64,000 bases of DNA from Arthrobacter sp. StoSoilA2 (lineage in GTDB: Bacteria > Actinomycetota > Actinomycetes > Actinomycetales > Micrococcaceae): NCBI RefSeq assembly GCF_019977195.1, contig NZ_AP024643.1, forward strand, positions 4,216,001 to 4,280,000. The letters are read 5' to 3'. Shown here in pieces: positions 35,153 to 42,061 of this stretch; position 1 is the stretch's first letter; each line of letters opens with the position of its first letter. Made by a program: the position numbers and the translations under genes. Under the pieces are notes generated by a model. The model searched no databases. It saw nothing but the letters and a program-made list of their open reading frames with translations, and was not told where the DNA came from.

Positions 35153-35806
35153 GTGCGTTCGTCGTTGACCGACCTTCTGGGGGTACTTTCCGACGCCGTC
35201 ACTCCGCAGCGCGTAAGGTTCGACGACGGTTCCCCCGACGCCGTCGTTTCCACCCCTGACGCTCCCGTCACCGTCCATGCAGTCACGCTCAACCGCGTGG
35301 GAAGGTCACGTCGCGATGGCCCGGTCCTGGACCTCGAACTCCGGGTGGCAGTGGAATGCCACGGCCCCGAACAACTGGACAATATGGAGCAACTGCTCCT
35401 GGCCGTGGAACGCCACAGCCAATACTCGGTAGTTTCCACCGGCGAATTCCGTCCCGAGGAGTATTCAGGCGCCATCCGGCAAGGGCTTGGGTTCCTTGTC
35501 CGGATCCCCGTGGCGCTGCGCTTCGAAGAGCCTTCCGGACCGCCTGTCCTTGAACCGCTCATTGCCAAGACCGGCGTTGCCCGCCGGATCCACGGACGGC
35601 TCGTTGACGTCCACAACAAAGGCATCCCCGACGCCTACATCCATGCCCATTCTTCCGCCACGGCAGTCGTCAGCGATGCGACCGGCCACTTCGAGGTCCT
35701 GGCCTCGGCGGATGAACTCCAGCACTTTGCCGTGGCAGTAAGCGGCACCGAAAAGGAAGTCTCGGCCAGCACCAGCAGCCTGCCGGTCATCATCCGGTGG
35801 GAGTAA
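35153..35806 (+). CDS. CIS DUF4255 protein (Pvc16/Afp16-like tube terminator)
   Basis: 217 residues from GTG 35153; GTG 35144 is also possible and the Shine-Dalgarno is weak. The N-terminal DUF4255 domain (RSSLTDLLGVLSDAVTPQRV, TLNRVGRSRRDGPVLDLELR, VAVECHGPEQLDNMEQLLLA) matches the cap/terminator protein of Afp and PVC particles. The C-terminal 65 residues (IHGRLVDVHNKGIPDAYIHA, followed by VVSDATGHFEVLA) form a carboxypeptidase-regulatory-like Ig domain, an unusual addition. First gene of the CIS operon; the sheath follows after 37 bases. Confidence 0.87.
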   Translation: MRSSLTDLLGVLSDAVTPQRVRFDDGSPDAVVSTPDAPVTVHAVTLNRVGRSRRDGPVLDLELRVAVECHGPEQLDNMEQLLLAVERHSQYSVVSTGEFRPEEYSGAIRQGLGFLVRIPVALRFEEPSGPPVLEPLIAKTGVARRIHGRLVDVHNKGIPDAYIHAHSSATAVVSDATGHFEVLASADELQHFAVAVSGTEKEVSASTSSLPVIIRWE

Positions 35807-35843
35807 ATCCGCGGACACCCGCGGGCAGGAAAGGGAGCGCACC

Positions 35844-37316
35844 ATGGCGAACTACCAGGCGCCAGGCGTCTATGTTCAGGAAGTGCCCAGCGGCGCACGC
35901 GCAATCGGGCAGGTCAACACCAGCATCGCAGCGTTCGTAGGCGTAGCCCCGGACCAGGACGCCTTGGTGGATGAACTCCGTGTACTGGACAACTGGACCC
36001 AGTTCGTTGACCAATATGTCGGCAACGCGACAGCGGGCACACCGCTCTCCAACGCTGTTTACGGCTTCTTCTCAAACGGAGGAAGCCGTTGTTATGTGGT
36101 GAACATTGGGACCAACGGCAGCCTCACGGGCACAGCCACCAAGCCCACAGGCCTCACGCTTTTCGAGGCCGTGGACGACATCTCCATGGTGGCTGCGCCG
36201 GGCTTCGCGGACGCTGAATCCTATGCGGCACTGGCTGCGCATGTGGAGCACCCGCTCCGCCAGGACCGCATGGCCATCATGGACACAGTGGAAAAAGTTG
36301 ACGACGTCGGGGCGCTCACCAGGGCCGCGACGTCCGGCGTTCCGGTAGGTGCGCGGGATTCGGGCACGGCAGACGAGCGGTCGACGGCGGATGAGGGGCC
36401 GGGTGACGACGCCGGCTCAGGTGGTGGCGGCTCGGGCAACGCCGGCTCGGGCGACGCCGACGAAGCTGAAGCCAGCGAAGCCGAAGACACGTCAGAACAA
36501 CCTGCAGGCACAGAAGCCAGCGAAAGCACGCCGTCGTCTTCCTCCTCGGTTTCCTCAGATTCCCCCGACTGGCCCGACTCAGCGCGACCCGCCGCCGCCG
36601 GCAGCCGGGAGGGGTCAGCCATCGAAGCCAGCGGCCAGCAGGACCTCGGCGCCCCGCAATCCCCCGGCGGCTATACGGCCCTGTATTTCCCGTGGATCGT
36701 GATGATCGATCCCGTGTCCGGGAAAAAGGTGACGCAACCGCCGTCGGGCCATATTGCAGGCGTTTGGGCGCGCGTCGACGCGACCCGTGGCGTCCACAAG
36801 GCGCCAGCCAACGAGCCCATCCAAGGCGCGATCGATCTTGTGCGGCGCGTGAGCCGCGGGGAGCAGGAGGTCCTGAACCCGGCGGGCGTGAACTGTATCC
36901 GGTACTTCCCGGGCGAGGGCATCCGGATTTGGGGCGCCAGGACCAAGGCTCCGGAGGCGAGCGAATACCGGTACGTGAATGTGCGTCGCCTGACCAACAT
37001 GATCAAGGAATCGGTGGCTGACGGGACTCGCTGGGTGGTGTTTGAGCCCAATGATCACACGCTGTGGAAGTCGATCCGGCGCGATATCGGGGCGTTTCTG
37101 ACCAACGTGTGGCGGGACGGCGCCCTGCTCGGGACTACTCCTCAACAGGCATTTTTCGTGAAGTGCGACGAAGAAACCAACCCTCCAGAGGTCCGCGATG
37201 CCGGGCAAGTGGTCACGCTGATCGGGATCGCGCCCGTGAAACCGGCCGAGTTTGTGATCTTCAAGCTCATGCAGTCGGCGGACAACACCAGCGAGACAGA
37301 GAGCGCAGGAGCCTGA
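35844..37316 (+). CDS. CIS contractile sheath protein with acidic insertion
   Basis: 490 residues. The N-terminus ANYQAPGVYVQEVPSGARAI and the regions GYTALYFPWIVMIDPVSGKK, PSGHIAGVWARVDATRGVHK, YVNVRRLTNMIKESVADGTR and FEPNDHTLWKSIRRDIGAFL are classic tail-sheath motifs; the C-terminal domain forms the inter-subunit handshake. Residues about 163-275 are a low-complexity, Ser/Gly/Asp/Glu-rich stretch inserted between DTVEKVDDVGAL and the GYTAL strand, at the place where sheath proteins carry an outward-facing domain. The single sheath gene contrasts with two or three paralogues in Afp/PVC. GGAAAGGGAG precedes ATG. Confidence 0.95.
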   Translation: MANYQAPGVYVQEVPSGARAIGQVNTSIAAFVGVAPDQDALVDELRVLDNWTQFVDQYVGNATAGTPLSNAVYGFFSNGGSRCYVVNIGTNGSLTGTATKPTGLTLFEAVDDISMVAAPGFADAESYAALAAHVEHPLRQDRMAIMDTVEKVDDVGALTRAATSGVPVGARDSGTADERSTADEGPGDDAGSGGGGSGNAGSGDADEAEASEAEDTSEQPAGTEASESTPSSSSSVSSDSPDWPDSARPAAAGSREGSAIEASGQQDLGAPQSPGGYTALYFPWIVMIDPVSGKKVTQPPSGHIAGVWARVDATRGVHKAPANEPIQGAIDLVRRVSRGEQEVLNPAGVNCIRYFPGEGIRIWGARTKAPEASEYRYVNVRRLTNMIKESVADGTRWVVFEPNDHTLWKSIRRDIGAFLTNVWRDGALLGTTPQQAFFVKCDEETNPPEVRDAGQVVTLIGIAPVKPAEFVIFKLMQSADNTSETESAGA

Positions 37317-37317
37317 C

Positions 37318-37794
37318 ATGACAACAACACCTGCCGCCCAACCGGGCAACGTGGTGGACCCGTACCGGGCCTACAACTTCAAGCTCGTGATCCAAGGCGT
37401 AGTTCAGGGCCACTTCACCAAAGTGGAGGGCCTCGGCCTGAAAATCGACCGGATCCTCTACCGCTCAGGCGGCGAAAACAGCACAGTCCGCGTCATCCCC
37501 GGGCAAGTGGAGTACACCCCGGTGACGTTGAAGTACGGGCTCACGGACTCCACCGAGATGCTGCAGTGGCTCTTCAAAGCCGTGGACGGAAAGGTGGAAC
37601 GCCGGAACGTCTCCATCGCCATGCTCAACGATGCCGGCTCCGTGGAAGTCCGCCGCTGGAACCTCCTGGGGGCCTGGCCATGCGACTGGTTCGGCGCACC
37701 CCTTGACGCACTGGGCAAGGACCTCGCCATCGAATCCCTCAGCATCGCATACGACCGCCTGGAGCTCGACGATGCCCGCGCTCCCGTCGCCTGA
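37318..37794 (+). CDS. CIS inner tube protein (gp19/Hcp-like)
   Basis: 158 residues. DPYRAYNFKLVIQGVVQGHF followed by TKVEGLG, YRSGGENSTVRVIPGQVEYT and PVTLKYGLTDSTEMLQWLFK are the standard motifs of phage-tail-tube proteins of the gp19/Afp1 family. It stacks as hexameric rings inside the sheath. The ATG comes one base after the sheath stop (TGACATG). Only one tube gene is present; Afp-type clusters usually have an additional paralogue. Confidence 0.95.
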   Translation: MTTTPAAQPGNVVDPYRAYNFKLVIQGVVQGHFTKVEGLGLKIDRILYRSGGENSTVRVIPGQVEYTPVTLKYGLTDSTEMLQWLFKAVDGKVERRNVSIAMLNDAGSVEVRRWNLLGAWPCDWFGAPLDALGKDLAIESLSIAYDRLELDDARAPVA

Positions 37795-38977
37795 GCCTGG
37801 CTTTTCCTGGCGGCGGGCGGCTGCGCATCGGCTGCGGGCTGTGGCTGCGTGGCTGGATCGTCGGTCGGGCCGGGACTCGGGTTCTCCGGGTGCGGGTGTG
37901 GGTTCTCCGGCTGCGGGTGTTTCTGGAGGTGGCGTTTTGAGTGCGGGCGCGTTGGGGCCTTCGGCCAAGGACGCGGGCGTTTCGGAGCCTTCTTCGTGGG
38001 AAAGTTCGACGCCGGTGCGGGGCCTGAACGTGGAAGGCGCACCGGAGCATTGGGTCCAGTTACTGCGCGACGCCGGGTTGGTTCCTCCCTCCGCGCCGAC
38101 CAACACCCCTTCCGTTGCGAGGCCCACTCTGCGTGCTTGGGGACGCTCTTGGCGCGCAAAACAGGCCCCACAAGACACCCCCACGCTGCGACTTCGCCCT
38201 CATCGCTCGGAGACGCCGCCCGTTGCGGGGCCCGACATGCGCCCTTCAAACCAAGAACGGGAGGCAGAGCAGGCCCCACAACACACCCCCACGCTGCGCC
38301 TACACACCGATCGCTCGGAGACGCCGCCCGTTGCGGGGCCCGATATGCACCCTTCAAACCAAGAACGGGAGGCAGAGCAGGCCCCACAACACACCCCCAC
38401 GCTGCGCCTACACACCGATCGCTCGGAGACACCACCCGTTGCAGGGTCCGATATGGGCGCTCCAAACCAAGAACGGGACGCAAAGCAGGTCCCACAACAC
38501 ACCCCCACGCTGCGCCTACACACCGATCCATCGAAGACACCCCTCGTTGCAGGGCCAGATATGCACGAGTCAAACCAAGAACGGGACGCACAACAGGCCC
38601 CACAACACACCCCCGCCCTGCACCTGCACACGACCCACTCGAAGACACCCCTCGTTGCAGGGCAAGATATGCACGAGTCAAACCAAGAACGAGACGCACA
38701 GCAGGCCCCACAACACACCCCCACACGGCGCCAACACACTAATCCATCGAAGACACCCCCCGTCGCGGGGCCCGACATGCGCCCTTCAAACCAAGAACGG
38801 GACGCACAACAGGCCCCACAAAACACCCATACCCCGGCACCGGCCCTCAAGGGAGCCTGGCCGGACCTTGCCCCGCGGCCCATTCCAAGCGCCAACGAAT
38901 CAAGCCCGGCAACCGCTCCGCTAACCCAGGCAATCGCCCGCCAAGCCCGCCTCACTAACGAACACTTGGCGGTCTGA
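37772..38977 (+). CDS. Tandem-repeat protein of the CIS operon (36-residue repeats)
   Basis: 401 residues from ATG 37772, overlapping the tube gene by 23 bases. Residues 1-40 are basic and Trp/Arg-rich (PGFSWRRAAAHRLRAVAAWL). Residues about 85-105 (NVEGAPEHWVQLLRDAGLVP) look like a small conserved helical motif. Residues 132-347 are six 36-residue repeats (APQHTPTLRLHT...PPVAGPDM...SNQERE) plus part of a seventh, hydrophilic and probably disordered. The C-terminal 30 residues are again unique (LTQAIARQARLTNEHLAV). This frame was chosen because its stop is followed by TGACATG into the next gene, exactly as between sheath and tube. Other frames are open only because the repeat is a multiple of three. 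Confidence 0.75.
   Translation: MPALPSPEPGFSWRRAAAHRLRAVAAWLDRRSGRDSGSPGAGVGSPAAGVSGGGVLSAGALGPSAKDAGVSEPSSWESSTPVRGLNVEGAPEHWVQLLRDAGLVPPSAPTNTPSVARPTLRAWGRSWRAKQAPQDTPTLRLRPHRSETPPVAGPDMRPSNQEREAEQAPQHTPTLRLHTDRSETPPVAGPDMHPSNQEREAEQAPQHTPTLRLHTDRSETPPVAGSDMGAPNQERDAKQVPQHTPTLRLHTDPSKTPLVAGPDMHESNQERDAQQAPQHTPALHLHTTHSKTPLVAGQDMHESNQERDAQQAPQHTPTRRQHTNPSKTPPVAGPDMRPSNQERDAQQAPQNTHTPAPALKGAWPDLAPRPIPSANESSPATAPLTQAIARQARLTNEHLAV
38165..38840. repeat. 108-base tandem repeat, six copies plus a partial
   Basis: Units start at 38165, 38273, 38381, 38489, 38597 and 38705, with a partial from 38813. All share GCCCCACAACACACCCCCAC-like starts and an internal TCAAACCAAGAACGGGA. The period is exactly 108 bases. 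Copies 2 and 3 are almost identical; copies 5 and 6 share a CACGAGTCAAACC variant, suggesting recent duplications. Confidence 0.95.
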
Positions 38978-38978
38978 C

Positions 38979-39737
38979 ATGGAACGTGTCGCCTTCCTGA
39001 TCGAGGACACCGGGGAACACCTTGGCTGCCTGCTCAACCCGGAAACGGTGGTGATGCAGCGCTCGGCCGGAGTGGAGCCCCGGAGAAGTGCGGGCGGCAA
39101 GCTTAGCGGCAGCGGACTGGCCGATGACCCTCTGCTTTTTACGGGAGGCGGCCACACCGAGCTGAGGCTGGACCTGCTCTTCGACGTCGACCTCGCGCCG
39201 GCGTCGCTCCATGTGCAGGATGTGCGGCAAATGACCAGGCCCATCTGGGCCCTCGCGGAGAACAGCGCGGAGGTTCAGCGCCAGCGGAGACCGCCGTCGG
39301 TCCGGTTTGTATGGGGCCGCGCGTGGAATGTGCCGGGGATCGTGACCGAGGTGGCGGAGCGCTTTGACCGCTTCGCCCCTGACGGTTCACCGCTCAGGTC
39401 CTGGATGCGGATGGTCTTCGTGCGCGTGGGCCAGTCTGCCGACGAGGAAGGCGGGGAGAATTACGAGCTCGCCCAGCGACTCCCTGCCGTGGATCTGACG
39501 GCCCCGCCCGTGGACACGCTGGCTGTCACGGGCGATGGCAGCACGGACAGGGACGCAGCAATGCCCGACGGCGGGGAGCTCCTTCCCGAGGTGCCGCCGG
39601 CTGAGTTGGGGCGACTTTCGGTTGAAGCATTCGGGACGCCCCTGCTCTGGAAGCTGCTCCTGGAGTACAACGACATTGACGACCCGGCTCACTTCAGCGG
39701 GCCGCTCGCCGTTCCGCCGGTTGGTGAAGCACCATGA
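38979..39737 (+). CDS. CIS tube/LysM-like protein (Pvc7/Afp7-like)
   Basis: 252 residues. The N-terminal CIS_tube domain is recognised from ERVAFLIEDTGEHLGCLLNP, GGGHTELRLDLLFDVDLAPA and PPSVRFVWGRAWNVPGIVTE, FDRFAPDGSPLRSWMRMVFV. The C-terminal PAELGRLSVEAFGTPLLWKL followed by LLEYNDIDDPAHF is LysM-like. In Afp/PVC this protein sits at the tube-baseplate junction. It starts one base after the repeat-protein stop. Confidence 0.9.
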   Translation: MERVAFLIEDTGEHLGCLLNPETVVMQRSAGVEPRRSAGGKLSGSGLADDPLLFTGGGHTELRLDLLFDVDLAPASLHVQDVRQMTRPIWALAENSAEVQRQRRPPSVRFVWGRAWNVPGIVTEVAERFDRFAPDGSPLRSWMRMVFVRVGQSADEEGGENYELAQRLPAVDLTAPPVDTLAVTGDGSTDRDAAMPDGGELLPEVPPAELGRLSVEAFGTPLLWKLLLEYNDIDDPAHFSGPLAVPPVGEAP

Positions 39738-39750
39738 GGCGTGAAGCATT

Positions 39751-41271
39751 ATGAGGCAGGTCCAGGGCCTTCCCGAACTCATCGTCAGCCTGGGTAGACG
39801 ACGACTGACAACCGCAGAAACAGCTGCCATCGTTTCGGTCCAGGTGCTGGGTTCTTTGGCGAGGCCAGCCCAGTGCCTCATCAGTTGGCGACCCGGCCCG
39901 GGGAGGACTGCTGCGGCCAGGGGTGGCGTGGATCCGGCCCCCGGTGATGCCCTGAGAGTTGAGCTCGGCGGCCATCGGACTCCGCTCTTCGTGGGTGAGG
40001 TGACCGTGGTGGAGTACAGCTACGAGGCCAACCTCGGACAAGAAATCCGCATCCGTGCCTACGATGCCCTCCATCGTCTGAGGAAGCGCCAATTCACCAG
40101 GCTGCACGAGGACGTGGATCTCGCAGGCCTCGCACGGAAACTTTGCGAGGGCACCGGACTGGACGTAGTGGGAGGCCGGGCAAAGCTGGGCCGGGTGTAC
40201 CAGTGCGCCCGCACGGACCTGAGCCTCCTGGTTGAACAAAGTGCACGGGTGGGCGCCTACCCTGTGGTCCACGACGGCGCCCTGAGGCTCACAGGACTCG
40301 ACGGCGAAGGCGAACCCTTGGAGCTCACCCTCGGGGAGTCGCTTCATTCGGCAGAGATCGAGGTCAGCCAGGAACCCGCGTACGCGTCCGCAATGATCAA
40401 CGGCTGGCGTGCGGAGGACGCCACAGTCCACAAGGCCGAAACGAGCAGCAGCGACGCGAAGGCCCGCGTCACAGCTGACCCGACGTTGGCCAGTGTGGGC
40501 GCGGGCGGCGAACTCCGGCGGGACAACGAGGTACTGGAATCCACCCAGGAGGCGGACGGATTGGCGCAGTCCGAGCTGGACGTCAGGATGGCCGGCCAGG
40601 TCACGGCGGTGTTCGTGGCCGAGGGCAATCCGCGGCTTAGGGCGGGTGGGCGCGTCAGGATCAAGGGGGTGGCGCCATCCATCGAGGGAACGTACCTGAT
40701 CGCGAGCGCCTCACACCGTTTGGACGGCACTGGCTACGAAACCACCCTGACCACCCGCCCGCCCAGCCCCGTCCCTGAACGACGACCGGACGTCTTTACG
40801 CTCGGGATCATCACTGACGTGGACGATCCCGAAGCCCGGGGGCGTGCCCGTGTTCAACTGCCGGCCTACCCGGATCTCCAGACCGCGTGGGCTCCTGTGC
40901 TTACTGCGGCCGCCGGTTCCGGGAAGGGAATGGTCACCCCGCCCGCTCCGGGCGACCACGTCCTGGTGCTTCTTCCGGCCACGGATCCGGCCCAGGCCAT
41001 CATCCTCGGCGGCCTGTACGGCAGCGAACAAACGCCCGACAACAACGTCAGCACACCACGGGAGAGCCGTTATACGTTCCGCAGTGCGGACGGCCAACAA
41101 ATAGTGCTCGACGGCGGTGCGCGCACCGTGAGTTTCACGGACGGACATGGCTCGTCGGTGGAGCTGGGGCCGGACAAGCTTCGAATCACCGCTGCCACGG
41201 ACCTGGTCCTGGAAGCTCCGGGTAAAGCCATGAGAATTCGCGCGAAATCAGTCGACTTTGAGGAGGCCTAA
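39751..41271 (+). CDS. CIS VgrG-like spike (Pvc8/Afp8, gpD-gp5 fusion)
   Basis: 506 residues. The N-terminal gpD/gp27-like part includes YEANLGQEIRIRAYDALHRL, RTDLSLLVEQSARVGAYPVV and a phage-late-control style core. From about 350 follows the gp5/OB-fold (LGIITDVDDPEARGRARVQL, PGDHVLVLLPATDPAQAIIL, GGLYGSEQTPD). The end is a short beta-helix-like stretch (SYTFRSADGQQIVLDGGART-like through RIRAKSVDFEEA). It forms the trimeric spike under the tube. ATG is 13 bases after the previous stop. Confidence 0.93.
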   Translation: MRQVQGLPELIVSLGRRRLTTAETAAIVSVQVLGSLARPAQCLISWRPGPGRTAAARGGVDPAPGDALRVELGGHRTPLFVGEVTVVEYSYEANLGQEIRIRAYDALHRLRKRQFTRLHEDVDLAGLARKLCEGTGLDVVGGRAKLGRVYQCARTDLSLLVEQSARVGAYPVVHDGALRLTGLDGEGEPLELTLGESLHSAEIEVSQEPAYASAMINGWRAEDATVHKAETSSSDAKARVTADPTLASVGAGGELRRDNEVLESTQEADGLAQSELDVRMAGQVTAVFVAEGNPRLRAGGRVRIKGVAPSIEGTYLIASASHRLDGTGYETTLTTRPPSPVPERRPDVFTLGIITDVDDPEARGRARVQLPAYPDLQTAWAPVLTAAAGSGKGMVTPPAPGDHVLVLLPATDPAQAIILGGLYGSEQTPDNNVSTPRESRYTFRSADGQQIVLDGGARTVSFTDGHGSSVELGPDKLRITAATDLVLEAPGKAMRIRAKSVDFEEA

Positions 41272-41274
41272 GCC

Positions 41275-41613
41275 ATGAGGATCCTGGTCAAGGAGGCCAT
41301 CCTGCGCTGTGGGCACGACGGCAAAGTGGAGAACGTACCGTCGCAGGAGTGGGTCCGCATCAAAAAGTCACCCATCCTGGTGGCGACGGATCCCCAAGAC
41401 CGGGATATCAGCATGTGCCCGCATATTGGCATCAACATCAAACCGTGCAATAAAACCCTGCCGGTCACCAAGGGCTACTCAACCTTCATCAGGATCGGGG
41501 GCAAAGCCATCTGCCTGGACACTGTGGAGGGCTTCACCGACGGCACACCTCCGGGCGCAGTTAAATACAACGTGCGCCGGCCCGGCCAAACGTTCGTGGG
41601 GTCGGGTTCATGA
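41275..41613 (+). CDS. CIS PAAR-like spike-tip protein
   Basis: 112 residues. RCGHDGKVENVPSQEWVRIK, PILVATDPQDRDISMCPHIG, IKPCNKTLPVTKGYSTFIRI and GGKAICLDTVEGFTDGTPPG form a compact Cys/His-rich beta domain like the PAAR-type tips (Pvc10) found next to spike genes. C12, H14, C48, H50, C58 and C77 are candidate metal ligands. Assignment rests on position and pattern; it could also be a related DUF4280-type protein. It starts three bases after the spike stop. Confidence 0.75.
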   Translation: MRILVKEAILRCGHDGKVENVPSQEWVRIKKSPILVATDPQDRDISMCPHIGINIKPCNKTLPVTKGYSTFIRIGGKAICLDTVEGFTDGTPPGAVKYNVRRPGQTFVGSGS

Positions 41614-41626
41614 GAGAGGCACTGGC

Positions 41627-42061
41627 ATGAGCGCCCCACGCTACACTTCGATTGCTTTCATCCATCCGGACTTCGACGCCGCGGCAGGGGTCCCGGGCCT
41701 GCGCATCACCCCGTCAGGCAGGCTGGCGACTGTGACGGATGCAGCCTCCATCCGCCAGGCCCTCCTTCTGCTGCTGAGCACCAGGCCCGGCGAGCGCGTT
41801 AACCGTCCGATGTACGGCTGCCACTTGTTCCGCTTGGCGTTTGCTCCGGCCGACGACACTACGGCAGGCCTGGCTATCCATTACGTAGCCCGGGCCGTGG
41901 AGCAGTGGGAGCGGCGCATCACGGTCCTTTCCCTGGATGCGTCACGCTCTCCGGAGGATCCCGAAGTCCTCGAGGTACGGCTGAAATACCGTGTCCGCAC
42001 CACCCAGTTTGAGGACGAGATCGCCATCGCCCTGCCCGTGGAATCCGGCGGTGCAGCATGA
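41627..42061 (+). CDS. CIS gp25-like baseplate wedge protein (Pvc9/Afp9)
   Basis: 144 residues. Core gp25/GPW motifs are present: ATVTDAASIRQALLLLLSTR, PGERVNRPMYGCHLFRLAF and the EVRLKYRVRTTQFEDEIAIA strand. LLSTRPGERVxRPxxG is the family signature. It forms the conserved wedge with the baseplate-J protein, whose ATG overlaps its stop (ATGA at 42058). Confidence 0.92.
   Translation: MSAPRYTSIAFIHPDFDAAAGVPGLRITPSGRLATVTDAASIRQALLLLLSTRPGERVNRPMYGCHLFRLAFAPADDTTAGLAIHYVARAVEQWERRITVLSLDASRSPEDPEVLEVRLKYRVRTTQFEDEIAIALPVESGGAA

Noticed and set aside
37458..38955. Long minus-strand and alternative-frame open reading frames across the 108-base repeats
   Set aside because: The repeat length is a multiple of three, so several frames stay open together. 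Only the plus frame 37772-38977 has operon-like junctions on both sides.
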